Position numbers and translations under genes: made by a program | Notes under the pieces: model-generated | What the model was told of the DNA's origin: nothing | Database searches by the model: none | The model's input: the letters and a program-made list of their open reading frames with translations, nothing else | From: Microbacterium sp. EST19A | Lineage (GTDB): Bacteria; Actinomycetota; Actinomycetes; Actinomycetales; Microbacteriaceae | NCBI RefSeq assembly: GCF_019969685.1 | Contig: NZ_JAHXYZ010000006.1 | Span: forward strand, 1-64,000 | DNA: 64,000 nucleotides | Direction: 5' to 3' | In this document: piece after piece, positions 26,372-35,758 of the stretch | How positions within the stretch are numbered: position 1 is the first letter of the stretch | How the letters are laid out: every line of letters starts with the position of its first letter

Positions 26372-27766
26372 TCAGAGCACGGACTGCGCGCGCGTCAGGA
26401 CATCGCGCAGGATCTGCTCGATCTCGCGGAATTCGGCCGGCCCCACGGTGAGTGGAGGAGCGAGCTGGATGACGGGGTCGCCGCGATCGTCGGCGCGGCA
26501 GTAGAGCCCGGCGGAGAAGAGCGCGGGGGAGAGGAAGCCGCGCAGCAGCCGCTCGGACTCGGCGTCGTCGAAGGTCTCCTTGGTGCCCTTGTCCTTCACG
26601 AGCTCGATGCCGAAGAAGTAGCCGTCGCCGCGGACGTCCCCGACCAGGGGCAGATCGAGCAGCTTCTCGAGCTCGGCGCGGAACAGCGGAGAGTTCTCGC
26701 GCACCCGCGCGTTCAGCCCCTCCTCGTCGAAGATCGCCAGGTTCTCCAGTGCCACGGCCGCCGAGACGGGGTGACCGCCGAACGTGTAGCCGTGGGGGAA
26801 GGAGACATCGCCGTGCGAGAACGGCTCGTAGATGCGGTCGCTGATGATCGTGGCGCCGATGGGCGAGTAGCCGCTCGTCATCCCCTTCGCGCACGTGATC
26901 ATGTCGGGCACGTAGCCGAGTCCCGTACAGGCGAACGTGTGGCCGAGCCTGCCGAAGGCGCAAATGACCTCGTCCGAGACGAGCAGCACGTCATGGCGGT
27001 CGCAGATCTCCCGCACGCGGGCGAAGTAGCCGGGAGGCGGCGGGAAGCACCCGCCCGAGTTCTGCACCGGCTCGAGGAAGACCGCGGCGACGGTGTCGGC
27101 GCCCTCGAAGAGGATCATCTCCTCGATGCGGTCGGCCGCCCATCGTCCGAAGGCCTCGAGGTCCTCGGCGGGCGCGCCCATCTCGGCGGCACGGTAGAAG
27201 TTCGTGTTCGGCACGCGGAATCCTCCGGGGGCCACCGGTTCGAACATCGCCTTCATCGCCGGGATGCCGGTGATCGCGAGGGCTCCGTGCGGGGTGCCGT
27301 GATAGGCGACCGCTCGCGAGACGACCTTGTGCTTGGTGGGCTTGCCCTGCAGCTTCCAGTAGTGCTTCGCCAGCTTCAGCGCCGTCTCGACGGCCTCGCC
27401 GCCTCCGGTGGAGAAGAAGACCCTGTTCAGGTCGCCCGGTGCTTCGTCGGCGAGCCGGTCCGCGAGCTCGATCGCCGCCGGATGCGCGTACGACCAGAGC
27501 GGGAAGAAGGAGAGCTCGGATGCCTGGGCGGCGGCGGCCTCCGCGAGTCGGCGCCGTCCATGCCCGGCGTTGACGACGAAGAGGCCCGACAATCCGTCGA
27601 AGTACTCCTTGCCGGAGGAGTCCCAGATGCGGTGGCCGTCGCCCTTGACGATGATCGGCACACCGGACTCGGCCATCGTGGACTGCCGCGTGAAGTGCAT
27701 CCAGAGATGGTCTTTCGCCATCCTCTGCAGTTCCGATTCGGACGGGATGGTGCGCGGCGTGCTCAT
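26372..27766 (-). CDS. Class III aminotransferase (omega-amino acid/polyamine type)
   Basis: PLP-dependent aminotransferase of 464 aa. FFSTGGGEAVETALKLA binds cofactor phosphate, VLLVSDEVICAFGRLG holds the PLP-binding Asp, and the Schiff-base Lys is in MITCAKGMTSGYSPIGA. The class includes beta-alanine/pyruvate, GABA and putrescine aminotransferases. The ATG overlaps the stop of the Lrp gene (ATGA). With the glutamylation cluster nearby, an amine or omega-amino acid substrate is likely. Confidence 0.92.
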   Translation of the reverse strand: MSTPRTIPSESELQRMAKDHLWMHFTRQSTMAESGVPIIVKGDGHRIWDSSGKEYFDGLSGLFVVNAGHGRRRLAEAAAAQASELSFFPLWSYAHPAAIELADRLADEAPGDLNRVFFSTGGGEAVETALKLAKHYWKLQGKPTKHKVVSRAVAYHGTPHGALAITGIPAMKAMFEPVAPGGFRVPNTNFYRAAEMGAPAEDLEAFGRWAADRIEEMILFEGADTVAAVFLEPVQNSGGCFPPPPGYFARVREICDRHDVLLVSDEVICAFGRLGHTFACTGLGYVPDMITCAKGMTSGYSPIGATIISDRIYEPFSHGDVSFPHGYTFGGHPVSAAVALENLAIFDEEGLNARVRENSPLFRAELEKLLDLPLVGDVRGDGYFFGIELVKDKGTKETFDDAESERLLRGFLSPALFSAGLYCRADDRGDPVIQLAPPLTVGPAEFREIEQILRDVLTRAQSVL

Positions 27767-28230
27767 CTGGTCCCCCAGTTGTAGAGCTGCTTCTGCAGCT
27801 TGGCGTAGATGAAGGTCTCGGTGGAGACCACACCCGGGATCGGGCGGATGACGTCGTTGATGAGTGCGAGCAGCTGATCGTCGTCCTCGCACACGACCTC
27901 GGCGAGAACGTCGAACGCTCCGACCGTGATCACCACGTAGTCGATCGCCTCGACCTTCGCGATCGCCTCGGCGACGACGCGCGTGTCGCCGGACACGCGG
28001 ATCCCGATCATGGCCTGACGGTGGAAGCCGAGCTGCATCGGATCGGTCACGGCGACGATCTGCATCACGCCCGACTCGGTGAGCCGCTGCACGCGCTGGC
28101 GGACGGCGGCCTCGCTCAGGCCGACGACGCGGCCGATGTCGGAGTAGGAGCGGCGGCCGTCTTCCTGGAGCAACTCGATGATCGTCTTGGAGACCGCATC
28201 GAGCGATGAATGCTTCTTCACCGAACTCAT
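27763..28230 (-). CDS. Lrp/AsnC-family regulator
   Basis: A 155-aa protein with an N-terminal HTH (SYSDIGRVVGLSEAAVRQRVQ) and an AsnC-type ligand-binding domain (VGAFDVLAEVVCEDDDQLL). The ATG at 28230 gives a standard length. It is co-transcribed with the aminotransferase gene and is probably its local regulator, responding to an amino acid or amine. Confidence 0.9.
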   Translation of the reverse strand: MSSVKKHSSLDAVSKTIIELLQEDGRRSYSDIGRVVGLSEAAVRQRVQRLTESGVMQIVAVTDPMQLGFHRQAMIGIRVSGDTRVVAEAIAKVEAIDYVVITVGAFDVLAEVVCEDDDQLLALINDVIRPIPGVVSTETFIYAKLQKQLYNWGTR

Positions 28231-28318
28231 GGTGCGATCTTCGCACTCAGAGGCTCGATCGGCAACCGATTCCGCGGTCGCCATCGAGCGCGGCGCACGA
28301 TATGCGCAGGATCCGCGA

Positions 28319-29479
28319 TCAGTCCGCGATCGGCCCGAGCCAGAAGCCCGCTGCGGTCGCGTGGGCCGATTCCGGGTCTGACGGGTGGAAGGCTCCGGCG
28401 AGGACGTCACGGTACAGGCGCGACAGCTCGTTCGCCGAGAAGTAGGAGCCGCCGCCTCCGACGAGCATGGCCTCGTCGACGACCTGCTTCGCCATCGTGA
28501 TCGCGCGGTGCTTCACGCCGGAGAGGAGCGAGAACCAGCGGGCGCCGTTGTCGACGCGCTCGTCGACGTCGCGGGCGAGCGCGGCGATCTGCGGCGGCAG
28601 GGCATCGTAGGCGAGCGCCATGTCGGCGATCCGCCAGCGGATGTCGGGGTCCTGGCTGTACGCGGCGCCGGTCTTCTTCGACCGGCGCTTCCCGGCGGAG
28701 AGCACGGCCAGCTCGAGAGCGCGTCGCGCGATGCCCGTGTAGACCGACGCCAGCAGGATCTCGAACACGGAGAAGATGCCGAAGACGATGGGGTCGGGGT
28801 TCGGGCCGGGATCGATGCGGCGCACCACATGCGCGGCATCCGCCAACGCGCCGTCGAGGCGGGTCGTCCTGCTCTGCGTCGCACGCATTCCGAGGGTGTC
28901 CCAGTCGTCGCCCGTCGTGACGGCATCCGTCCGCTCCACGAAGGCGAACACGAGCTTCGGCGCATCCGCGCTCGTCGTGTCGAGGCCGTGCAGACCGAGC
29001 CGCGTCCAGACCGGGGCGAGAGACGTGAAGATCTTGGTGCCGGTGAAGGCGTAGCCGCCGTCCGCGTCGGGGACGGCCTCGGTGTCGCTGCCGAAGAGCA
29101 CCAGGTCGTTGCCGCCCTCGCTGATGCCGAACGCGAAGACCTCGCCGGCGACGGCGCCGTCCTGCACGAATTCCAGGCCCGGCACGCCGCGATCGGAGAA
29201 GACCTTGGCGACGCCGGTCCAGACGAGGTGCATGTTGATCGCGAGTGCGGTCGCGGGAGCGGCGCCGGCGAGGCGCTGCTGCAGGATCGCGGCGTCGGCG
29301 AGCGACAGTCCGGCGCCGCCGCGTTCGGCCGGCACCAGGATCGACAGGTATCCGGTGGCACGGAGCTCGTCGAGATCCTGCTGCGGGAAGGTGTTGTCGC
29401 GGTCGTGGAGGGGCGCGCGCTCACGGATCCGCTCGAGCAGTTCGTCGGGGAGGAACACCGTCGGGTCGAAGTCGGTCAC
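28319..29479 (-). CDS. Acyl-CoA dehydrogenase-family flavoprotein
   Basis: A 386-aa protein with the acyl-CoA dehydrogenase layout: an alpha-helical N-domain (LSLADAAILQQRLAG), a beta middle domain (GGYAFTGTKIFTSLAP), and a C-terminal helical domain (GGGGSYFSANELSRLYRDVL). It resembles the acyl-CoA dehydrogenase/flavin monooxygenase-like branch (DszC/SfnB type). The GTG start overlaps the hydrolase stop. The usual catalytic Glu is not obvious, so oxygenase-type activity is possible. Confidence 0.8.
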   Translation of the reverse strand: MTDFDPTVFLPDELLERIRERAPLHDRDNTFPQQDLDELRATGYLSILVPAERGGAGLSLADAAILQQRLAGAAPATALAINMHLVWTGVAKVFSDRGVPGLEFVQDGAVAGEVFAFGISEGGNDLVLFGSDTEAVPDADGGYAFTGTKIFTSLAPVWTRLGLHGLDTTSADAPKLVFAFVERTDAVTTGDDWDTLGMRATQSRTTRLDGALADAAHVVRRIDPGPNPDPIVFGIFSVFEILLASVYTGIARRALELAVLSAGKRRSKKTGAAYSQDPDIRWRIADMALAYDALPPQIAALARDVDERVDNGARWFSLLSGVKHRAITMAKQVVDEAMLVGGGGSYFSANELSRLYRDVLAGAFHPSDPESAHATAAGFWLGPIAD

Positions 29480-30234
29480 TTCAGGGCCTCCAGGAGCTGG
29501 CGGATGGATTCCTCCGGCTTGTCGCGATGCAGGGAGTGGCCGGCGTCCGAGACGACCGACATCGTGATCCGGGGATTGGCGGCCAGCACCTCGGCGGCCA
29601 GGTCCCCGGTGAAGATGCTGTACACCGCGGGATCGGCGGCGATCACATGCGTCGGAACGGTCAGTCGCGCCGCCTGCGCACGCACGTCCCACGGCTGGTT
29701 CTGCACGCTGGTCTGCTCGACGGCCCACGCGCTCGCCCGCAGCACGGCGTCGACCTTCAGCTCCTGATCCTGCGGGTGCCAGTGCGGGTGCTCCTGCTGC
29801 ACGATCTCGATGCGGGGGTCGGCGAACGCGCGCTCCTGGCTCTTGCGGACGATCGACGCATCGCGCCCGCCCACGTGGATCGCGGGGTCGATGAGCACGA
29901 GCCGTCGGGTCCACTCCGGCTCGGATGCCGCGGCGACCGTAGCGGACGCGCCGCCCAGGGAGTGACCGATGACGGCGTCCCACGTGCCGCCGCCGTCCGT
30001 CCGCGTCGCGATGAGGTCGGAGGCGAAGGCGGCGACCGTGTAGTCGAGCGACCGCGGGGCGTCGCCGTGACCGCGCAGATCGATCGCGGTGGCGTGCCAC
30101 CCGGCACCGGCGAGGGCGTCGCCGAGCCGCCACATCAGGGCCCCGGACGAGCCGAGACCGTGCACGAGGAGCGCGCGGCGGGTCGCCGACGGGTCGCCCC
30201 AGGCGATGCGGGGGAGCCGGAGCGGTGCGGTCAT
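29476..30234 (-). CDS. Alpha/beta hydrolase
   Basis: A 252-aa serine hydrolase. The oxyanion region is LLVHGLGSSG, the nucleophile is in GHSLGGASA and the catalytic His is in DAGHSLHRD. It is upstream of and coupled to the acyl-CoA dehydrogenase-like gene, so the pair may act on the same ester or thioester. The substrate is unknown. Confidence 0.88.
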   Translation of the reverse strand: MTAPLRLPRIAWGDPSATRRALLVHGLGSSGALMWRLGDALAGAGWHATAIDLRGHGDAPRSLDYTVAAFASDLIATRTDGGGTWDAVIGHSLGGASATVAAASEPEWTRRLVLIDPAIHVGGRDASIVRKSQERAFADPRIEIVQQEHPHWHPQDQELKVDAVLRASAWAVEQTSVQNQPWDVRAQAARLTVPTHVIAADPAVYSIFTGDLAAEVLAANPRITMSVVSDAGHSLHRDKPEESIRQLLEALK

Positions 30235-30288
30235 GGTTCCAGCCTAGAACCGCGGGCGACGAGCGGCGTCGGTGCGCTTCGAGAGGAA

Positions 30289-30341
30289 ATGTGCGCCAGC
30301 GAAGGACGGATGCCGACGACTCGTCCTTCTCCGGCGCACAT
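30289..30341 (-). terminator. Long imperfect inverted repeat, probable terminator after the PfkB gene
   Basis: Two 20-nt arms (30289-30308 and 30322-30341) pair at 17 of 20 positions around a 13-nt loop. In the leftward direction the hairpin is followed by TTTCCTCTC. It lies 25 nt after the PfkB stop and before the hydrolase gene, so it should separate the two leftward units. Confidence 0.65.
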
Positions 30342-30365
30342 GTCCTTGCCGGGTTCGGGCCCCGG

Positions 30366-31280
30366 TCAGTCGATCGGCGGCATGTCCGCGTGCGTCACGA
30401 GCACCCGGGCGGCGGCGGCGTGTCCGGCCGACAGGCGCTCTCCGATCGAACGTTCCTCGAGGGTCGCGGCCAGGAACCCCGACGCGAACGCGTCGCCCGC
30501 GCCGACCGGCTCGACCACTTCGACGCGCGGCGCGGCGACGAAGACCGGGTCGGCGCCGTGCGCGAACGCGGTGGCTCCGACGTCGCCGTCCTTCACGACG
30601 AGCAGCGCGCAACTCGGCAGGAACGCGCGGATCTCGTCGGGCGTCGCGGTGCCCCAGATGCGCTCGGCCTCGTCGCGGCCGACGAACGTGATGTCCGCGG
30701 CGTCCGCGAGGCGCGCGAGGGTCGCAGCGGCGTGCTCGCGAGACCAGAGCGGACGCCGGTCGTTGACGTCGAACGACACCGTGGCGCCCGCCGCGCGCGC
30801 GTCGGCGAACAGCTGGTCGACCATGTCGAGGCAGGTCGGGGAGAGTGCCGGGGTGATGCCGGTCGTGTGCACGATGCGCACACCCGCGAGACGCTCCGCC
30901 GAGAGGAAGCCCGGCGCCATCGCCGATGCGGCCGAGCCGCGCCGGTAGTAGTAGACGTCGGAGGATTCGATGCCGGGGTCCTTGAACATCATCCCGGTCG
31001 GCGCTGTCGCGTCGCGTTCGACCCAGAGCTGCACGCGTCGGCGTTCGAGCTCCGAGCTGAGTCGGTCGCCGAGCGGGTCATCGCCGAGCCTCGACGCCCA
31101 CGCGGCGCGGTGACCGGCGGCCACGAGGCCCACGGCGACGTTGGCCTCTGCGCCCGCATGGCCGATCGCGGCCGTCTCGGCCTCGGCGAGCCGGGAGGCG
31201 ACCGGGGTGATCAGCACCATGGATTCGCCGATGCAGACGACCTCGGGAGCGGGGGAGTTCTGTGGGACAGGAGAGCTCAT
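30366..31280 (-). CDS. PfkB-family sugar kinase (2-keto-3-deoxygluconate kinase-like)
   Basis: A 304-aa ribokinase-fold kinase. The N-terminus (VVCIGESMVLITP) and the C-terminal ATP/anion-hole motif (EPVGAGDAFASGFLA, catalytic Asp) are clear. The N-terminal style fits 2-dehydro-3-deoxygluconokinase. It overlaps the MFS gene by 4 nt, so the transporter and kinase probably form an operon for a sugar or sugar acid. Confidence 0.85.
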   Translation of the reverse strand: MSSPVPQNSPAPEVVCIGESMVLITPVASRLAEAETAAIGHAGAEANVAVGLVAAGHRAAWASRLGDDPLGDRLSSELERRRVQLWVERDATAPTGMMFKDPGIESSDVYYYRRGSAASAMAPGFLSAERLAGVRIVHTTGITPALSPTCLDMVDQLFADARAAGATVSFDVNDRRPLWSREHAAATLARLADAADITFVGRDEAERIWGTATPDEIRAFLPSCALLVVKDGDVGATAFAHGADPVFVAAPRVEVVEPVGAGDAFASGFLAATLEERSIGERLSAGHAAAARVLVTHADMPPID

Positions 31281-32485
31281 GAAGGGGTGACCGCCACGGG
31301 TTCGGTATCGGGAGAGGGACTCGCGTCACGATGACGCAGATCGGGGAACGCCCGCACGAACACCACGGCGACGATCAGGCCGACCGCGGCGAACACGGTC
31401 GCGGCGAAGTACGCGCCGCGCCAGTCGCCGCTGTCGACCAGGAACCCGGCGACGGCGGAACCGGCGGCGGCGCCGATGAGCTGGCCGGTGCCGGCCCAGC
31501 CGAACGCCTCGGCGGTCTCGGAGAACTTGACGCTCGCGGAGGTGATCGCGAAGAGCACGGCGAGGGCCGGAGCGATGCCGATGCCCGCCAGCACGAGAGT
31601 GCCGCCGAGCCAGAACACGTTGAGCATGACCATCGTCAGGGCGAGGCCCACCGTCACGATCAGGAGCCGGCGCGCCATGGCCCACGGCCCGATCGGGATG
31701 TGGCCGAAGGCGAGGCCGCCGACGAGGCTGCCGACCGAGAACACGGCGAGCACGAGGCCGGCGGTCAGGCTTCCGTGCTCGAACGTCGCCACGACGCCGA
31801 CCTCGACGGCCGCGCAGGCGCCGATCAGGAGGAAGCCGATCACGGTCGCGAGCAGCACGGGCGGCTTGAGCACGACCTTGCCCAGTGCGTTGCGACTGCG
31901 GGGGATGCGCACACGCCCCACCTCGGGGGAGAGGATGAACCACGCGCCGCCGCCGACGAGGATGATCGCGACGAGGAGCAGGCCCTCGACCGTGCCGATC
32001 TGCGTGGAGACGAGAGTGATGACGACCGGTGCGAGGATCCAGATGATCTCCTGCAGGGACGCGTCGAGGGAGAAGAGCGGAGTGAGCTGCGAGGAGTTGA
32101 CGAGCTTCGGGTAGATGGTGCGCACGGCGGCCTGGATCGGCGGCGTCGACAGGCCGGCGATCATTCCGAGGACCATGTAGCCGGGCACGTTCAGCGGAAG
32201 GAACGCCAGCCCGAGCACGGCGAGCACGCAGACGCTGAGCGTCAGCGTGATGACCCGGCGCATGCCCCACACGCCCATCCAGCGGCTCGTGATGGGGCCG
32301 GCGATCGCCTGTCCCACGCTGGTCGCGGCGAGCACGAGGCCGGCGGAGCCGTAGGAGCCGGTCTGCTGCTCGACATGCAGCAGGATCGCCAGCGAGGACA
32401 TGCCGTTGGGGAAGCGCGCGGTCAGCTGTGCGGCGATCATGCGCGCCACTCCCGGCGTGCGAAGAAGATCCCGATATCCCGCCAC
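31277..32485 (-). CDS. MFS transporter
   Basis: A 402-aa major facilitator with about 12 membrane segments. The conserved loop 2-3 region (ITSRWMGVWGMRRVI) and paired hydrophobic helices are visible. A GTG at 32485 starts at VAGYRDLLRTPG, a typical MFS N-terminus; the long upstream frame is not protein-like. Its partner is the PfkB kinase gene. The substrate is unknown and it may be an exporter. Confidence 0.85.
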   Translation of the reverse strand: MAGYRDLLRTPGVARMIAAQLTARFPNGMSSLAILLHVEQQTGSYGSAGLVLAATSVGQAIAGPITSRWMGVWGMRRVITLTLSVCVLAVLGLAFLPLNVPGYMVLGMIAGLSTPPIQAAVRTIYPKLVNSSQLTPLFSLDASLQEIIWILAPVVITLVSTQIGTVEGLLLVAIILVGGGAWFILSPEVGRVRIPRSRNALGKVVLKPPVLLATVIGFLLIGACAAVEVGVVATFEHGSLTAGLVLAVFSVGSLVGGLAFGHIPIGPWAMARRLLIVTVGLALTMVMLNVFWLGGTLVLAGIGIAPALAVLFAITSASVKFSETAEAFGWAGTGQLIGAAAGSAVAGFLVDSGDWRGAYFAATVFAAVGLIVAVVFVRAFPDLRHRDASPSPDTEPVAVTPS

Positions 32486-32853
32486 CTGACCACGGTAGCG
32501 GGCCCGGACCGCGCGCGTCGAAGCGGCGTCCGACGCGACACGCCGACGACACGCCGAAAGGCGAATTCCACAGGCGATCGGATGTCGGATGCCCCGCGTA
32601 GCGTCCCACCTGTGGATAGATCCCTCACAGGTGTCTCCCAGCCGCGGATTCTCGGGCTTCGAGGTCGTCTCGAGCGGGCCTCTGCCTGTGGAAGAAACGG
32701 TGGAGAACCTGTGTTGTAACAGGGGAGAGCGGTGGAAAACTACACGGATGTAACTACTAGCCCTTGTGGTCGCCCCCAATGTCGGCACCCATATGTAGTA
32801 TTGAACTCCCGGCGGGGGGCCTGCCAGGAAAACCAAGATTTGAGGGGATGACA
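32486..32853 (+). promoter_or_regulatory. Promoter region of nrdHIEF, with DnaA-box-like element
   Basis: A 368-nt region without a gene. It has a DnaA-box-like TGTGGATAG at 32611-32619 (one base off TGTGGATAA), several related CCTGTGGA/TTCCACAGG elements near 32566 and 32690, and the two dyads described separately at 32709-32752. A pale GAGGGG ribosome site lies at 32842-32847. The rest holds nothing I can identify. Confidence 0.5.
32709..32752 (+). promoter_or_regulatory. Two dyads in NrdR-box arrangement upstream of nrdH
   Basis: CTGT-N6-ACAG (32709-32722) and TACA-N4-TGTA (32741-32752) have centres exactly 31 bp apart. NrdR repressor boxes come in pairs spaced by about 31-32 bp before ribonucleotide reductase genes, so this fits by spacing. 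The match to the box consensus is only partial. Confidence 0.45.
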
Positions 32854-33087
32854 ATGTCGATCACGGTCTACACCAAGCCTGCTTGCGTTCAGTGCAACGC
32901 GACGTACCGCGCGCTGGATGCCAAGGGCATCGAGTACGAGATCCACGACCTTTCGGAGGATCCGACGGCGCTCGAGCAGGTCAAGGCGCTCGGCTACATG
33001 CAGGCGCCGGTCGTCGTCACCGACGAGGACCACTGGTCGGGCTTCCGTCCCGACAAGATCGCCGAACTCGCGACCCGCCTGGCCTGA
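32854..33087 (+). CDS. nrdH: Glutaredoxin-like NrdH
   Basis: A 77-aa redox protein with thioredoxin-like specificity. The active site CVQC lies at residues 12-15 (ITVYTKPACVQC), and the C-terminal WSGFRPDKI block is typical of NrdH. It supplies electrons to NrdE. The ATG at 32854 is chosen because GAGGGG lies 6 nt upstream; an ATG at 32848 is too close to it. Confidence 0.96.
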   Translation: MSITVYTKPACVQCNATYRALDAKGIEYEIHDLSEDPTALEQVKALGYMQAPVVVTDEDHWSGFRPDKIAELATRLA

Positions 33088-33110
33088 CAAACAGCTCCGA
33101 AGGAGAGAAC

Positions 33111-33563
33111 ATGAGCGCCGCCGTCGCAACCGCTGCGCCGCTCCTGGTCTACTTCTCCAGCGCGTCGGGCAATACGGCGCGCTTCGTAGAGAAGCTCGGG
33201 CTCCCCGCTCGACGCATCCCGCTCCACCGGCAGGAAGAAGATCTCGTCATCGACGAGCCCTTCGTGCTGGTCACCCCCACCTACGGCGGGGGCGAGGGGC
33301 GCGGCGTCGAACGCGGGGCCGTGCCCAAGCAGGTGATCCGGTTCCTCAACGACGAGGCCAACCGGCGTCACATCCGCGGAGTCATCTCCGCAGGAAACAC
33401 GAATTTCGGCGACTCCTTCTGTCTCGCCGGTGACATCATCAGCCGCAAGTGTCAGGTGCCCCACTTGTATCGGCTCGAAATCTTCGGCACACAAGACGAT
33501 GTTGATCGCGTGAGCGACGGATTGGAGCGACGGTGGGTAGCGCAGTTGAAGAGCAGGCAATGA
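33111..33563 (+). CDS. nrdI: NrdI flavodoxin
   Basis: A 150-aa FMN protein needed to build the Mn-tyrosyl radical cofactor in NrdF. Motifs are LVYFSSASGNTARFVEKL, TPTYGGGEG and AGNTNFGDSFCLAGD. The ATG is preceded by AAGGAGAG. It overlaps the chosen nrdE start by 4 nt. Confidence 0.96.
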   Translation: MSAAVATAAPLLVYFSSASGNTARFVEKLGLPARRIPLHRQEEDLVIDEPFVLVTPTYGGGEGRGVERGAVPKQVIRFLNDEANRRHIRGVISAGNTNFGDSFCLAGDIISRKCQVPHLYRLEIFGTQDDVDRVSDGLERRWVAQLKSRQ

Positions 33564-35704
33564 CCGAGCAGGTGGCGTTCAAGATCAACCCCGGGTACGA
33601 GGGGCTCGACTATCACGCCCTGAACGCGATGCTGAACCTGTACGACGCGAACGGCAAGATCCAGTTCGACGCCGACAAGCGCGCGGCGCGGGAGTACTTC
33701 CTGCAGCACGTGAACCAGAACACGGTGTTCTTCCACTCCCTCAAGGAGCGCCTGGACTACCTCGTCGAGAAGGAGTACTACGAGGGCGCCGTCATCGACA
33801 AGTACTCGATGGAGTTCATCCAGAAGCTCAACGATCTCGCCTACGGCAAGAAGTTCCGCTTCGAGACCTTCCTCGGCGCGTTCAAGTACTACACGAGCTA
33901 CACGCTGAAGACCTTCGACGGCAAGCGCTACCTCGAGCGGTTCGAGGACCGCGTCGTGATGACCGCCCTCGGCCTCGCAGACGGCGACGAGAAGCTCGCG
34001 GTCGCCCTCGTCGAGGAGATCATCTCCGGGCGCTTCCAGCCCGCCACCCCGACCTTCCTCAACGCCGGCAAGGCGCAGCGCGGCGAGCTCGTCAGCTGCT
34101 TCCTGCTGCGCATCGAAGACAACATGGAGTCGATCGCCCGCGGCATCAACTCCGCCCTCCAGCTCTCCAAGCGCGGCGGAGGCGTCGCTCTGCTGCTGTC
34201 GAACATCCGCGAGGCGGGTGCGCCGATCAAGCAGATCGAGAACCAGTCGTCGGGCATCATCCCCGTGATGAAGCTTCTCGAAGACAGCTTCAGCTACGCG
34301 AACCAGCTGGGTGCCCGTCAGGGCGCGGGCGCGGTCTACCTGAACGCGCACCACCCCGACATCATGCGCTTCCTCGACACCAAGCGTGAGAACGCCGACG
34401 AGAAGATCCGCATCAAGACGCTGTCGCTCGGCGTCGTCGTCCCCGACATCACGTTCGAGCTCGCGAAGAACGACGAGGACATGTACCTGTTCTCGCCGTA
34501 CGACGTCGAGAAGGTCTACGGAGTGCCGTTCGGCGACATCTCGGTCACCGAGAAGTACCGCGAGATGGTCGACGACCCGCGCATCAAGAAGACGAAGATC
34601 AACGCGCGCGAGTTCTTCCAGACCGTCGCCGAGATCCAGTTCGAGTCGGGCTACCCATACGTCATGTTCGAAGACACGGTGAACAAGGCCAACCCGATCA
34701 AGGGCCGCATCAACATGTCGAACCTCTGCAGCGAGATCCTGCAGGTGAACACCCCGACGACGTACAACGACGACCTGTCGTACGACAACATCGGCAAGGA
34801 CATCTCCTGCAACCTCGGCTCGATGAACATCGCGCTGTCGATGGATGCCGACGACCTCGGCCAGACGGTCGAGACGGCCATTCGCGCTCTCTCGGCGGTC
34901 AGCGACCAGAGCCACATCGGCTCGGTGCGCTCGATCGAAGACGGCAACGACCGCTCGCACGCCATCGGCCTCGGTCAGATGAACCTGCACGGCTACCTGG
35001 CTCGCGAGCACGTCTACTACGGCTCCGAAGAGGGCATCGACTTCACGAACATCTACTTCTACACGGTGCTGTTCCACGCGCTGCGCGCGTCGAACAACCT
35101 CGCGATCGAGCGCGGCACGACCTTCGACGGCTTCGAGGACTCCACCTACGCGAGCGGTGCGTTCTTCGACAAGTACATCGAGCGCGCCTGGGTTCCCGAG
35201 ACCGAAAAGGTCAAGGAGCTCTTCGCCGGCAAGCACATCCCGACCCAGGAGGACTGGACCGCGCTGAAGGCTTCCATCCAGGAGCACGGCATCTACAACC
35301 AGAACCTGCAGGCGGTGCCGCCGACCGGCTCGATCTCGTACATCAACAACTCGACGTCGTCGATCCACCCGATCGCGTCGAAGATCGAGATCCGCAAGGA
35401 AGGCAAGCTCGGCCGCGTCTACTACCCGGCGGCGTTCATGACGAACGACAACCTGGAGTACTACCAGGACGCGTACGAGATCGGCTACGAGAAGGTCATC
35501 GACACCTACGCGGCTGCCACGCAGCACGTCGACCAGGGCCTGTCGCTGACGCTGTTCTTCAAGGACACCGCCACCACGCGCGACATCAACAAGGCGCAGA
35601 TCTACGCATGGCGCAAGGGCATCAAGACGATCTACTACATCCGTCTGCGGCAGATGGCGCTCGAGGGCACCGACATGGCCGAGTGCGTCTCGTGCATGCT
35701 CTGA
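33560..35704 (+). CDS. nrdE: Class Ib ribonucleotide reductase, large subunit
   Basis: Catalytic subunit that reduces ribonucleotides to deoxyribonucleotides (714 aa). The redox Cys is in GELVSCFLLRIED, the radical Cys in NLCSEILQ, the radical-transfer Tyr pair in YYIRLRQM and the C-terminal shuttle pair in ECVSCML. The ATG at 33560 forms an ATGA overlap with nrdI. A GTG at 33533 preceded by GGAG would add nine residues and cannot be excluded. Confidence 0.97.
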   Translation: MTEQVAFKINPGYEGLDYHALNAMLNLYDANGKIQFDADKRAAREYFLQHVNQNTVFFHSLKERLDYLVEKEYYEGAVIDKYSMEFIQKLNDLAYGKKFRFETFLGAFKYYTSYTLKTFDGKRYLERFEDRVVMTALGLADGDEKLAVALVEEIISGRFQPATPTFLNAGKAQRGELVSCFLLRIEDNMESIARGINSALQLSKRGGGVALLLSNIREAGAPIKQIENQSSGIIPVMKLLEDSFSYANQLGARQGAGAVYLNAHHPDIMRFLDTKRENADEKIRIKTLSLGVVVPDITFELAKNDEDMYLFSPYDVEKVYGVPFGDISVTEKYREMVDDPRIKKTKINAREFFQTVAEIQFESGYPYVMFEDTVNKANPIKGRINMSNLCSEILQVNTPTTYNDDLSYDNIGKDISCNLGSMNIALSMDADDLGQTVETAIRALSAVSDQSHIGSVRSIEDGNDRSHAIGLGQMNLHGYLAREHVYYGSEEGIDFTNIYFYTVLFHALRASNNLAIERGTTFDGFEDSTYASGAFFDKYIERAWVPETEKVKELFAGKHIPTQEDWTALKASIQEHGIYNQNLQAVPPTGSISYINNSTSSIHPIASKIEIRKEGKLGRVYYPAAFMTNDNLEYYQDAYEIGYEKVIDTYAAATQHVDQGLSLTLFFKDTATTRDINKAQIYAWRKGIKTIYYIRLRQMALEGTDMAECVSCML

Positions 35705-35758
35705 CCGGCACGCCTTTCGTCTCGCTTCGCTCGCTCAACGACCGACTCTAGGAAAATC

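Noticed and set aside
33452..35527. 691-codon minus-strand frame opposite nrdE
   Set aside because: Val/Leu/Asp/Glu-rich antisense of nrdE; no independent support.
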